64,000 nt of DNA from Gari tellinella (GCA_922989275.2 OV277861.1:26380479-26444478); one strand, 5' to 3'; positions 32,671-44,429 are shown, counted from the first letter of the stretch. The notes: a model not told the origin generated them from the sequence alone. Program-made: numbers and translations.

Positions 32671-32906
32671 TTAACTCTTTCCCTGCCAAATTTTATCGTC
32701 AACTTTAATCCTCTTACCGCCAGGATATCGTCTACATTGGAAGTGTCGTCTGCAATATTTTAAAAGTTAGCTTTAGTGTTGTTTTGACTGAAGAAACGTC
32801 AATACTAGATTCAAACATGTTTGGATCCTGATCAGACGCCGCGTTAAGAGGCGTCTGATCAGGATTAAAACTGTTTGAACAGTCGCCGTTGGCAGTGAAA
32901 GAGGTA
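32671..32906. mobile_element. F2b MITE
   Basis: Starts TTAACTCTTTCCCTGCC, ends GGCAGTGAAAGAGGTAA. Core 32815-32879 (cgccgcgttaagaggcgtc). Confidence 0.7.
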
Positions 32907-33647
32907 ATAATGTTGTCTTTACAATCGTTACAACTAAGATTTGCGACATATGCACTGAAGAGATACACTGCACTGACAAACTTCCTTCTAAAATTTCAAT
33001 GGGCCATATTAGTAAGACACGAAAGACAACTGCTATTAAAATCGGCCAAATGACTCCCCTTTCATATAGACAATAATAAAATAGTATTATAATCTTTCGA
33101 TACATATGAATCCGAATTTTGTACCAAGAAACAGACACTTTTCTTTTAAAGTTTATGTAATTTCCTTGCTTTTCATATACGGTTTCTATGGTAAACATGG
33201 GAGTTTTCATGTTAAACAAGTACATTTCTTGAAACCGAAAGTACACAATATGCAATATGCACTGCGTTCGTCTGCCAGAGCGAGTATATCGCATTGCCAA
33301 CACGAAACGGTACACACTTATCACGATATCAGAATTACTATCAGTTTTAAAGAGAAACAAGATATATGCAGTTTAGCATGGGAATAGTTTTGAATTTATT
33401 TGCGCCACTATCACGTGACCACATTTAAATGAACGACAGTGTGGCAAAGCGCAGGCGCTTTCACTGACTTCCGCTGTGTTGAAATATCACAAGCGCGTAA
33501 AGCAAAGGTGTGCACTGTATCGTTGTGGGTCCTAATTAGTCCGATTTTGTGTCCTAATTAGATGCCGAGTTATTCATCTCACAATTTGACCTTGATCTAA
33601 ATTGTTTTTGAAGTCACCTACAGTGAAGAAGACATGGTTCGTTCCTA

Positions 33648-33897
33648 TACAGTGGAGAAAACTTTATTCTGTCCCAATTAACGCATTTACGCTAAAACTA
33701 TTATTTGCCATGCAAACAGTTTGGAGCCAGATCAGACGCCGGGTAATCCGGCGTCTGATCAGGCTCCAAACTGTTTGCCACCAAAATAAATATGAATTAT
33801 CAGAACTGTCCAAAAGTTGTACTTTTCTACGTTTTAGTGCTTTGCGTTTGCGTACGTTTGCGTTTAAACGGGAAAGAATAACACATTCTCCACTGTA
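33648..33897. mobile_element. F1 MITE, 250 bp
   Basis: TACAGTGGAGAAAACT to 'cacattctccactgta'; core 33711-33776 around ccgggtaatccgg. Confidence 0.85.
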
Positions 33898-34105
33898 CAT
33901 ACGCAAACGAAACGCAAGCGCGCTACACTAAAAAGCAAAAATTACAATTGTTAAATACTGCTAGCAATTAACTCTTAGAAGCAATTCATTTTGCAGCCTG
34001 ATCAGGCACCGGGTTAGCTTTACTCAAAACCCAGACTCCTAACTCTTTGCAGTTGGAATAATAGTTTTAGCGTCCATTGGATAAGGATAATGTCTTCTCT
34101 TTTGG
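33898..34105. mobile_element. F1 MITE, decayed, head to tail with the previous copy
   Basis: Keeps 'acgcaaacgaaacgcaagc', a broken core (cagcctgatcaggcaccgg) and 'aataatagttttagcgt'. Confidence 0.5.
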
Positions 34106-34205
34106 CAGCTTACAATACATCTTGCATTGAGCGACCACTCACTATTATACACATATGGTGTCTTTAGTAGAGATAGCTGCTTAATGTATGAAACATCTGA
34201 TGCAC

Positions 34206-34415
34206 TACAGTAAAACCTCGCTATTACGACCATTAAAACGAAGCCTAATTGATTGTATAATAGACAGGTGACAGCTTAAAGCAAGGTGACAGTGAAACAG
34301 AAAGCTCCTAACGGAGCTTTCTATTTCACTGTCACCTTGCTTTAAGCGGTAACCTATCGTAAACACCCTAATAATTAACATAGTTTAGCGGTCGTAATAG
34401 AGAGGTTTCACTGTA
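34206..34415. mobile_element. F3 MITE, complete
   Basis: A 210-bp element, TACAGTAAAACCTCGC to 'agaggtttcactgta', hairpin arms caaggtgacagtgaaacaga and inverse. Confidence 0.85.
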
Positions 34416-34744
34416 TTTCTATAATTTAGTTGGCAATCATCTGCACATGTCTTTACTAATTTCTAAGTGTCTATGCTACTTTAATAAGTAGATCTAGTCG
34501 CTTAATACAAGGATAACTGTTTATCCGAAACGGTTCGGTTGATACCTTTATTAAATTGAATAATATGTTTATTGTATGTCACCACGTCTGAGTAACTTTC
34601 CGTCTGTAACAGCACGGAGTGTTTGCATGACAACTTTAAATGGGTGTCATTACCAAAATTAATTAATTAAAAAACAAATTTAGCACACCCTGAGAAATAG
34701 AATCCTAATATTGAAAACTAAAAGGAGTTGAAAAAGGTGTGCGT

Positions 34745-34975
34745 TTAAACCCATTTGTGTCAGGCGTCCCGTAAAAATGGACATAGGCGAACAGTGTAGA
34801 CTCTGATCAGATGCCGCATTATGCGGCGTCTGATCAGAGTCTACACTGTTTGATAATAGGAATTTCAATATAAAACAAAACGAAAAGGAAAAATTAAATC
34901 AGAAACCCCTTACATTAACAATGGACTCATCCAATATATAAGCATGGAAGAATTCATTGGGCGCAAATATAGGTG
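34745..34975. mobile_element. F5 MITE, reverse orientation
   Basis: 'ttaaacccatttgtgtc' at the left, 'cattgggcgcaaatatagg' at the right, core 34790-34853 (tgtagactctgatcagatgc and inverse). Confidence 0.7.
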
Positions 34976-35186
34976 AAACATTTGATTATTGTCTAAAACT
35001 GTCTGTATCTTCTAAGCATAGACATAAATAAATGATCTTTTTAACCCTAAACATTGTCAACCAACACAATCAGTCGCGTTTCCAACGCAGCCACTGTTCA
35101 TAATGAGCGCTGTTTGCAGGATCCAAGGTCATATTTAACTATTTAAATATTGTAGTATGCCCAAATAGGCCCTTATTAGATGTAAA

Positions 35187-35559
35187 TACAGTGCTCTCTC
35201 TCTCTACAGAAACACCTAAAATGAGACACATAATTATTATGTGTGTTGATCTGAGAGAGTTGTTATGGGGAGGGAAATTGGCTTACATTTGCAAACAGCT
35301 TGAATCGAGATCAGACGCCGCGTAACGCGGCGTCTGATCTGGATTGAAGCTGTTGGTCACTTTATTATGTATTTTTTCTGTCAAAATGTCAATTACAGTA
35401 TGTGACTTTTAGAAAAACAGCAAACCACAATTTTTAGCAAACAATATTGCAGACCGTAAACGCGTTAGGCATATATGTCTTGTTTAGGGAACAGCGGCAG
35501 ACATTGTTGTAAGAAGGGAATCGTTGTTCGGAGGGCCGTTGTAGGGAGGGGGCACTGTA
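35187..35559. mobile_element. F4 MITE
   Basis: A 373-bp element between TA dinucleotides, 'cagtgctctctctctctac' to 'gtagggagggggcactg'. Core 35294-35354. Confidence 0.8.
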
Positions 35560-35649
35560 GACTCTTTATCGTCATTTAGTCAATATCCTAATTTTTTCCG
35601 TGGTATTAAACTTGGTTTGCACTTTTGTTGTTTGGATTTATGCGCAATA

Positions 35650-35885
35650 CATAACCCATTGATGCCTATCATCTTCAAGAGTAGAACGTCTGCAAACAGG
35701 GAAGACCCATGTGAGACGCCATGTTATGCGGCGTCTCATCAGGGTCTACCACCTTTGCTATTTCATATAATCATGTGCTGATGTAAGGACAGACATTGAA
35801 ATGCATTTAGATCACCATTTTACACTATGAAATATATCAGCAATCACACGGGGAAAATAAGCCATGCATAAATGGGCTGTGAATT
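35650..35885. mobile_element. F5 MITE, decayed
   Basis: 'aacccattgatgcc' to 'catgcataaatggg'. Core 35690-35755 with altered inner arms (gagacgccatgttatgcggc). Confidence 0.55.
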
Positions 35886-35938
35886 CATAAATGGGTTGTT
35901 AATTCATTGTGAATAGAACCGGTTTAGTTATATTTTCT

Positions 35939-36177
35939 TTACCCTTTCATAATCAAATTAATCGTGAGGTTTTTACCCCCTAATCGCCATACTGTCGTCT
36001 GCTTTAATATTGTTGTCTGCAATTTCGTTTCAAATTTAGACTTAAGGAAGTATAATTTCAAAACATGTGGCAAACAGTTTTGGTCCTGATCAGACGCCGC
36101 GTTATACGCGGCGTCTGATCGGGATCAAAACTGTTTGCAAATGCGTTTTATGACGTCATTGAGAGTGAAAGGGTTAC
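35939..36177. mobile_element. F2 MITE flanked by TTAC
   Basis: Ends CCTTTCATAATC and GAGTGAAAGGG, but both flanks read TTAC instead of TTAA. Core 36071-36138 around cgcgttatacgcg. Confidence 0.75.
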
Positions 36178-36257
36178 CTTTCAATATCATAGAAGTTTGC
36201 AATCAGTTTAAGCACAGACAAAATTCCACCTAAAGCGGTGTCTGCTCGGGATATATA

Positions 36258-36507
36258 TACAGTGGAGAATCTGTTATTCTTTCCCGTTTAAACGCAAACG
36301 TACGCAAACGCAAAGCACTAAAACGTAGAAAAGTACAACTTTTGGACGATTCTGATAATTCTTGTTTATCTTGGTGGCAAACAGTTTGGAGCCTGATCAG
36401 ACGCCGGGTTACCCGGCGTCTGATCTGGCTCCAAACTGTTTGCACTGCAAATAATAGTTTTAGCGTAAACGCGTTTATTGGGAAAGAATAACAGATTCTC
36501 CACTGTA
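36258..36507. mobile_element. F1 MITE, 250 bp
   Basis: Intact ends. Core 36380-36442, inner palindrome gacgccgggttacccggcgt. Confidence 0.9.
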
Positions 36508-36698
36508 GAAATTGTTTGGCAACGTATCGATAGTTCTTTTTCGAAAACTGCAAAGAAATTGAATTTGGCATGAACTTGCAGACGACAAATCATCGCAGAT
36601 CGTAGGTTAAATCAGGCGGGTAAACTTGGTGACCTGAACGTAAATGCTCATTCGCAGCGAGAGCACATCCGTCACGTACTTTATCTCAATTTAGTGTG

Positions 36699-37026
36699 TA
36701 CAGTGTTCCCTCTCTACAGCGACCCTCCCAGCAACGACTCCCTCCTTACAATGACCCTTCCCGAAATTTCCTAAACGGGACAATTATGTCTAACGCCTTT
36801 ACTGCTGCAATATTTTCTTATGAAATTGTCGTCTGTTGTTTTTCTCAAAAATACATAATGGACATTTTGACAGGAAAAAATTAATGTCGAGTGACAAACA
36901 GCTTGAATCCAGATCAGACGCTGCGTTATAAGCTGTTTGCAAATGTAAGCCAAATTCCCTCCATATAACGAATCCTTCCGAACAACGCACACACAGTATT
37001 TGTCTCCCAGTGGGGGGAGTGCTGTA
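36699..37026. mobile_element. F4 MITE with half a core
   Basis: 'cagtgttccctctctacagc' to 'agtggggggagtgctg' between TA dinucleotides. The core (36895-36940) has lost most of one arm, so the hairpin is broken. Confidence 0.75.
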
Positions 37027-37104
37027 TATAATCTATTTACATGTGTGTAAAACTGTTTTGAATCTTACCAATGCTAAAGAAGATACATGTAAGACGCTAT
37101 TATT

Positions 37105-37281
37105 TCCTAGTAAACACAATTATGCTTAAATATTTATGTCAAATGCAAACAGTAACCCGGCGTCTGATCTGACTCAAAACTGTTTGCCACTAAGATTTAA
37201 AATGAGTCCTCACAATCATCAAAACGTTGGTTTGTTTTATTTTGTTGAACTGCGTTTCGTTTGCGTTTAAACGATAAGGAA
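37105..37281. mobile_element. F1 MITE fragment
   Basis: Half a core (gcaaacagtaacccggcgtc), then 'cgtttcgtttgcgtttaaac'. It abuts the intact copy that follows. Confidence 0.55.
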
Positions 37282-37531
37282 TACAGTGGAGAATCTGTTA
37301 TTCTTTCCCGTTTAAACGCAAACGTACGCAAACGCAAAACACTAAAACGTAGAAAAGAACAACTTTTGGACAATTCTGATATTTCATGTTTATCTTAGTG
37401 GCAAACAGTTTGGAGCCTGATCAGACGCCGGGTTACCCGGCGTCTGATCTGGCTCCAAACTGTTTGCACTGCAAATAATAGTTTTAGCGTAAACGCGTTT
37501 ATTGGGAAAGAATAACACATTCTCCACTGTA
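37282..37531. mobile_element. F1 MITE, 250 bp
   Basis: Nearly the same sequence as 36258-36507; core 37404-37468. Confidence 0.9.
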
Positions 37532-37793
37532 ACATCTAAACTGTGCCATCGGGGTAAAATCTGTCTCAGAAAGATTTAAATAAACACTTATACACATGTG
37601 CAGACAGTTTTTATCCTGACCAGACTGTTTGAGTATATTTTGGCGGAATTGCAGTAGGGTGAACTGTTAAAAGTAAGCTGTGTCTATTTTGCTAAATATT
37701 GGTGTATTTTGTGTGTTATTTCTGAAAAACTGTGAACGCGTTAAAATATTCAGGCTAAGTGATCAGCATAAGGGTAACAACTATTAAAAAAAA

Positions 37794-38013
37794 ACGCGTT
37801 TACGCTAAAACTATTTTTTCCATTGCAAACAGTTTGGAGCCAGATCAGACGCCGTGAAATCCGGCGTCTAATCAGGCTCCAAACTGTTTGCCACTCAGAT
37901 AAAAATAGATGTAAAAAAAAATGTAAAATAGTTGTTATTTTCTACATTTTAGTGTGTTGCGTTTGCGTTTCGTTTGCGTTTAAACGGGAAAGAATAACGT
38001 TTTCTCCACTGTA
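37794..38013. mobile_element. F1 MITE, one end missing
   Basis: The first ~30 bp are absent. Core 37825-37888, right end 'aacgttttctccactgta'. Confidence 0.75.
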
Positions 38014-38059
38014 ATTCTTACAAATTTGGACAAAGATTTAATTGAAAAACGTAAGGCTG

Positions 38060-39090
38060 CTGTAGTCTCATGAGGTCTGGCGAGATGCTGACTTACTATT
38101 TTACCAACAGGAATCAGCGTGGCGCTTTACCAGGCATTTTTTTTGACTGGAAATATATTAAAGCTGGGGTACCACAGGGTTACATCCTTGGTCATCTGCT
38201 ATTCCTTGTCTTTACAAATGATATCATCAATGATATTGGTTCCAATATTCGTTTATTTGCGAATGATACGAGCCTGTTTATCATAGGAAATGATCCAATA
38301 TTCATGGCATCTTAAATAGATAGAGACATACATATCTAAAGTTAGTTTATGGGTGAACACAATGGCTTTTGAAGTTCAATGCTAAGAAAACCAAGTCCCT
38401 AATTACTTTTAAAATGGTCAATAATTTGACCCTTGCTATCAAACAGATTTTGTACCAGAAGTAGTTGGTAATGCGTCTCGCTACCGCCTGAGAAATGTTG
38501 GTGATATTCAATCTTTGGCTTGTCGCAAAATTTCTTCCCTCAATTATACACGAGTAGAGCAACCTTCCGGAAATCACAAGATATGCACATAGCCTTCCTA
38601 CATTTCAATCTTTTCTGAAACCAAGCCAAGTGTACCTAAACATTCTATTATGAACACAGAAAAGTTCAAATCCCTCTCAAAAGGCTTCGTACCTAATGCA
38701 GTTCTTCAGGGCTGCCATAAGTTGATCATAAAAATCCTAAGATTTCAAATTTTCAATTTTTCAGACGCAGATTTCAGATTTTACTAATCGTACATTTACC
38801 CCAGAGTCTGGTTCTTGTTTTGAATACACATGACTGCTTAAAACAGATTGAAAGTAAAGCAGAATGCGCGTTACGGCGTATTCTGCTTTACTTTCAGCCT
38901 GTTTTAAGCTACCATCTGCTAGAATAAAAATCCGGAGACTTAGGAACAATCCGGAGAAATGGAGGCCCTGGTTCTTTGAATCAGAACCTCTGCCTGGTAC
39001 TCATCTCTGCACATTTGGCCACATTGAAAACACCTCACATTTCTTCTCAAAAGGCAAACAGTTTGACATCCAAAAAATGAACTTCTAAGC
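38060..39090 (+). pseudogene. LINE reverse transcriptase fragment, heavily decayed
   Basis: The frame 38070-38315 reads AGVPQGYILGHLLFLVFTND (motif B) and NIRLFANDTSLFIIGNDP, where the catalytic FADD has become FAND. Further pieces follow in shifting frames: PEVVGNASRYRLRNVGDIQ near 38455-38515, and a cysteine-histidine tail (HLCTFGHIENTSHFF) near 38998-39045. An F3/F6-type hairpin (38827-38915) is inserted between them. It lies sense to the host gene inside its intron. Confidence 0.65.
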
Positions 39091-39249
39091 GAAGTATCTA
39101 CTTACACACCACAAATAGTTATCCGTTTTTTCTTCAAGGTGATCCACAACTAGGATATGATTTAAATGTTAAAAAGTGTCGAAGCTGTCCATCGGTTTAT
39201 TCAAAATACAAAACGATTTCAAGAAAATCCATTGCATTACTATAGACAG

Positions 39250-39440
39250 GTTTCAACCCTTTCGCCCTCAATGACGCCATAAAGCGCGTTTGCAAACAGT
39301 TTGGGTCCTGATCAGACCTTAATTGTTTTACACTGTAACCGATATTTATTAAGTCATACAACCTTAAATCTTAAATTGCAACGTGTCTTGCAAACAACAA
39401 TACTGAAGCAGACGACAATAAAGCGGTGAAGGGGTAAAAA
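39250..39440. mobile_element. F2 MITE with deleted core arm
   Basis: 'caaccctttcgccctcaatg', half core (gtttgcaaacagtttgggtc), then 'tattaagtcatacaacctta' and 'gcggtgaaggggtaa'. Confidence 0.65.
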
Positions 39441-40073
39441 TGCTACGGACTCCTGCTTCTCCCTTTCCTCGTGTGTCAATACTCATCAAAATAACTTTAA
39501 ATTATTAATCGATTGATTCTTAATTCCATATTTTAATATGTATTTTTTTTCTAAATTTAAATAAAACGTTTGCTATTATCATTATCATCCTGTCTATAGA
39601 TTACAAAACAGTTCGTTCATTTTGTTCTTCTCCTCTTGAGCGACAATCAAAATATATATGTGTTTGGACCGATGGTACATGTAGCTTGATGATGTACATA
39701 ATTCTGCATTACAGTTGTCCTACATTCTGCATTACTTTTGTCTTACATTAGTTTACAGCCTATACTTAGGTTAGCCTAATACCGTTTTACCGAGTGCCGT
39801 TGTAGAGAGGTAGCACCGAACTGTGAAATATTTACATTATTATGATATAACAATAGCATGGATTTTTTTGCGTTGATCTAAGATTTTATACGATTTATGG
39901 TATCATAGCTATAGATAGAGGATGTGTATGTATACTACCGTACAAGGAATGAAAAACAATAAGCTTTGGTTTTTTTTTTTCAATCCTAAATTTAATTGTA
40001 TGTTTGGGTAAAGCATATATATATGTACATTGTATGTTTAAACTAACTTAACATTTTATCTTTCCAATTTCAG

Positions 40074-41539
40074 ACCCTAAAATTTTGATATTGGGTGCGG
40101 GCATGTCGGGAATCAGTGCAGCAAAAACGCTTGAAGACGCCGGGTACCATAACATTGTTATTATTGAAGGTAGCTCGGAAATTGGGGGTCGAATGAAGAA
40201 AGCTCAAGTATCGGACCACACAGTAGAGCTTGGTGCTATGTGGTTTTATGGAAAAGGAACAAATCCTGTGTATAAGCTGCTCGTAGATAATGGCATGTCA
40301 CTGGTGGAAAATATTGAATATACGTGGAAGGTACGCAATTCTACCGGAAATGATGTAACAGATGATGCAAATAAGGCCCAAGCAAGGCTTGACGCTGCCA
40401 TAGACGCCGTAGATACTGCCGGGGCGAATGCTGTTAAAAATAACCAGACCGATTTTACAATGAGATCAAGACTGCGCTTCTATAACTGGGATCCGAATAC
40501 TTTTGTTGAGCAAGCAGTTGAAGCTTTCAATATCGATTTTGAATTCGCGGTTTCTCCTGATGTCTTGTCAAGCAAGCATGCATACATCTGGGCGCCGTAT
40601 GAAGAATTTGGGAATGAAGACGACGGTATAGTGAATGATCCACGCGGGTTTCAACACATAACTGAAGTCCTTGCTGCACCATTCATTCAGACCAGTCAAT
40701 CCAACTCAAGAATCATGTTTAACAAAGTTGTTAAACAAATAAAACAGACCATCAATGGGATAGAAATACATACGGATGATGGAACACGCTACCAGGGTGA
40801 TTATGTCATTGTAACATTTAGTTTGGGTGTTTTGCAGAGTGGAAATGTGGCGTTTTCTCCAGACCTACCGACCTGTAAGCAGATAGCTATAGATAAATTT
40901 GAAATGTCATATTTGACACAAATATATATCCAATTTCCATCAACATTTTGGGATGACACATCCGCAATATTGTATGTATCTGACCTGCGTGGAAACTACA
41001 ATACCTGGATCAATATGAATAAAGTTATACCCGGTTCAAACATGCTACACCTAACACTGTGGGGTGACTACTCAAAGCGCATAGAACGGCTGGACGACCA
41101 GGAGGTTAAGGGTGAAATAGTTCAACAACTCCACCTAATGTATCCGAATCATGTGATCCCTGCACCAACCAACTTCACAATGTCAAGATGGACGTATGAT
41201 CCTCTCTTTCGCGGAGCTTACACCTACTGGCCAACGGGCTTCACGGAACATAACAGGGTGGACATGATGGCGCCGTACGGTAGACTTTTATTCGCAGGAG
41301 AATTTCTTGATCCTGTACAATATAGCTACGTACACGGTGCCTATGCTTCTGGCATTAAAACGGCGTCTGATCTGATTCAATGTTTAAGGGATTCACGACT
41401 GTGTCCAACAAGTATTGAGGATACCTTTCAGTGTAGCAAGCGGGCACGTGTAGATGGCGACAAGGAGTGTGTATCAAGAGCTGGGCTAGCAGCTGGATCT
41501 CCAGTCCTTGTATTTGCCTTGGCAATGATTTTCAAATGA
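40074..41539 (+). CDS. Polyamine-oxidase-like flavin amine oxidase, exon 2 (catalytic)
   Basis: With exon 1 it gives a 512-residue protein. Residues 28-64 are the FAD-binding Rossmann unit: ILILGAGMSGISAAK (GxGxxG at 32-37), acidic residue E56, then GGR at 62-64. GDYVIVTFSLGVLQ (266-279) is the second flavin motif. RWTYDPLFRGAYTYWPTG (396-413) and LLFAGEFLDPVQYSYVHGAY (429-448) form the C-terminal FAD site. The tail (494-512, GLAAGSPVLVFALAMIFK) is hydrophobic and could be a GPI-attachment signal. By family it oxidises polyamines such as spermine or spermidine and releases hydrogen peroxide. The leader places it outside the cell. The position that holds the conserved flavin-site lysine in this family reads Gln here (residue 307, SYLTQIYIQF), so activity is uncertain. 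The acceptor atttcag|acc is good, and a complete oxidase domain in one exon is consistent with length. Confidence 0.9.
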
Positions 41540-41583
41540 AACATTGTGTCAACATCACCAGAGAACAGTTTTATAGATAGATG

Positions 41584-41824
41584 ATAACCCATATATGCCC
41601 ACGGTCCTATGTATAGGTTATAGGCAAACCGTTTGGACTCTGACCAGACGCCGCATGACACGGCGTCTTATCAGAATCTACACTGGTTGATGATAGGAAT
41701 TCTAATTAAAACAAAACGAAAATGAAAGTTTAGATAAGGCACTCCATAGATAAAAAATAGGACTACATATAACCCATTATGTTAGCATGAAAGACTCCAC
41801 TGGACTGAAGTACAAGCAGGTTAA
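41584..41824. mobile_element. F5 MITE
   Basis: 'ataacccatatatgccc' to 'catgaaagactccactgg' and a TTAA at 41821. Core 41625-41690 with arm 'accgtttggactctgaccag'. It lies 45 bp after the oxidase stop codon, so it may contribute 3' UTR. Confidence 0.55.
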
Positions 41825-42005
41825 CCCTTTCACTCTCAATGACGCTTTAAGACGCGTTTGTAAACAGTTTGGTTCCTGATCAGACGCCGCATAACGACGC
41901 GTCTGATCAGGACCCAAATTGTTTGACACCCTATCGATATTTATTAAGTCATACAACCTTAAAACTTTGAAACGTGTCTTGTAGACAACAATTCTGAAGG
42001 GCACG
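41821..42005. mobile_element. F2 MITE sharing a TTAA with the preceding F5
   Basis: TTAACCCTTTCACTCTC at 41821, core 41862-41925 (gccgcataacgacgcgtctg), right side 'gtagacaacaattctgaag' then truncated. Confidence 0.65.
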
Positions 42006-43303
42006 AAAGAAATTCATCAGGATAGCATATTATTGGAAGCCCCCTTCAGGGGGCTTCCTCAGTGTTTAGGTTGAATGTAGCCATTTTCTAGGAAGGAACT
42101 TCTGCTTATTCCGAAACGTTGAAAATAATTGGCGCAATATTGTACAACCAGTCAAAAATGCATTGTCTGCGCATGCCTGAAACTAGGTTGCATACATTTT
42201 ACTCAGCAACCAATGTTTACGAAAATCAATAGTGTGGTTAGGAATAAAACCCGTACCGGAACTTATCACTTCGATACGGAATAAAACTCATACCTTCACT
42301 ACATAAGATGTTAAATGCTTGTGTGGCGGCCGTAAAAGTCACTTACAACTACTAAACTAACGCTAATTGATTGTTTGAATGACAGAAGGCAGCTTCAAGC
42401 AAGGTGAAAGTAAAATTGAAACCATTTACTGGAGTTCTCTGTTTACTTTCACCTTGTCTTATAAGCAACATTGTGTTAAACAACGAACTTTCTAAAACAG
42501 CAGTTATACTGGTGTCTCCTATTCTCGCGGGGCTAAGCCTTAGAGTATATATAAAGTAGATAAATTGTTATTAAAATTTCTTCTTTGTTGCTTAAAAGGC
42601 AGTAGAAACTCTAAATAAAGTATAACATCAATATAATAATAATAAAAAAATCTTATCTAGGTCATGTCTACGTTTGAATACATCACCCTGCATAATCTAA
42701 ATCAGTCAAATGTTTCCCCATATTCTCGGGACTTCTGATTGGTTGTCAAGGTTTTTTGCTATGGAGGGGGTAAACTCTTTCAGTTCAGATAAGTATTTTT
42801 AGAGTCACTTTAAATCTATCATATGGAGAATTTCTGCATCTGTGGCATCATTTTTTTTGTTTATTGAGATTTGAACTATGCACAAGTATTAAATAAATGA
42901 CAATCTGCACAGCAGGTTTTACATTTGAAATTTCGAAAATAGAGAATTCAAATCCAATTGATGACTTATGGGTCCATGCAACATTTTCAAACAGAAATTT
43001 ATCGGAGGAAAAAAGTTGATATATTTCTGGATGTCAGGAATGCCCATTTCATCTGATTATAACAAACCATGAGAATACGAGAATTGACGTTAACGCAATT
43101 TATTGGGTCGCTTTATATAGAGAGGTATGTTTTACATAAAAGAGCTCAAATATCCCAAGTATACCTTTCACCTATATTACTCTTTTCCCCACCCTATATA
43201 GTTTTGTTTCCTACCATATATACATGTCACTTCATTAAAACTGCTCGGCTTCCCTGGCTTCTTTTTTAAAGAAGCCAACTTGTTCAATTATAATTGAACA
43301 TTT
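42006..43303. other. Intergenic stretch downstream of the amine oxidase gene
   Basis: Contains a short hairpin (42035-42057, 'gaagcccccttcagggggct') and an F3 remnant at 42385-42475 (caagcaaggtgaaagtaaaa). No gene or polyadenylation signal clearly tied to the oxidase. Confidence 0.4.
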
Positions 43304-43551
43304 CTGGGGCCCGTTTCATAAAACTTCGTACGACAAAATTTGTCGTAAGCCAGATTATAAAAATCGCAGTTATTATTTATTTCTCCATCTAATCCTGTCT
43401 TGAGACATCTCTTTGGAATCAATCCTGTCTTGTGACATCTTTTTGGAATCGTCTTGAAAAGATCAGATAGAGAAATCAGAGATTAAATGTATTTTAAAGT
43501 TTTGACTTACGACAACATTTGTCGTACGAAGTTTTATGAAACGGGCCCCTG
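43304..43551. mobile_element. PIF/Harbinger-like MITE, copy 2
   Basis: A 242-bp element with ends GGGCCCGTTTCATAAAACTT and inverse, flanked by CTG (43304-43306, 43549-43551). Subterminal 'gacaaaatttgtcgta' is palindromic. Confidence 0.8.
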
Positions 43552-43553
43552 AA

Positions 43554-43620
43554 GCAGATGACAACAAAGCGGTGAATGGGGTAAAAATCTCCCGAATAAT
43601 TTGATCATGAAAGGGTTAAT
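43554..43620. mobile_element. F2 MITE right-end fragment
   Basis: 'gcagatgacaacaaagcggt' to 'tcatgaaagggttaa'. Confidence 0.55.
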
Positions 43621-43902
43621 GTGTTATTTTTCCCACAAACTACCTTGGGAGACCAAGGACAAGTGTCAATTTGAGTCAGTTTGGAGCATTCAAATTATAA
43701 TTGGATCGCCAACATTTTCAAACCACTGGATGCCATTGTATTTAGTTTCTTTTGAACGGGAAAATAGACTACATGTAATCCAATATACGCCTCCTTAGCC
43801 ATGCTATCAATGAAGTTATACTGTGATGTTTTAGCGCATTTGTAATCAGTATGTATCATTAAATATCAAAGTTGTAATATATTAATTCATTCAGAATAAA
43901 AC

Positions 43903-44097
43903 TACAGTCGAAATTCGATACTTCGAAATCGCTTAAATCGAACTAACCAGTATTTCATAAGTTGAATTTCGACAACTCGATTTCGCTTAAGTCGATAACC
44001 GTATTGCAAAGTTAAAACGTGGCTAAGCCACGTTTTAACTTTGAAATATGGGTTTTTTCGAACTGACGCGAGTTCGAAGTATCGAGTTTTTACTGTA
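43903..44097. mobile_element. TCGAA-type MITE, copy 3
   Basis: A 195-bp element between TA dinucleotides; centre aaacgtggctaagccacgtt, a compensated variant of the hairpin in copy 2. Confidence 0.75.
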
Positions 44098-44429
44098 TAT
44101 TTACCCTAATTTTAACCATTTTTCTGCCATGTCGACAACACTGACATTTGCAAACAATTTGGATCGTAATTGTCACTCGTGTCGATTTTCCTATGTCAAA
44201 GACGCATAAAATTTCAAAGGGAAAAGCAGACGAAAAATATAAGCAGCCGATAATATGGAAGCAACTGTATTAGACAGGTTACCATGTCATAATGGTAGTT
44301 AAAGAGTTAATCTCAAGAAACTTTTCCAACGCGGGTATTTAGCTTGCTACCTGTCCCTTCTTTTAACCTTTTTGCTCTCAATGACACTTTAAGGGTGTAT
44401 CAAAGTCATGCATTTGGAATTTTTCAAAG

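Larger units (their letters stand above)
27903..40073 (+). other. 12.2-kb intron of the amine oxidase gene
   Basis: Begins gtaaac and ends with a pyrimidine-rich tract and AG (ttatctttccaatttcag). It holds the MITEs and the LINE fragment listed below. Between elements it is plain AT-rich sequence. Stretches longer than 300 bases with nothing recognised include 29100-29815 and 39441-40060. Confidence 0.7.
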
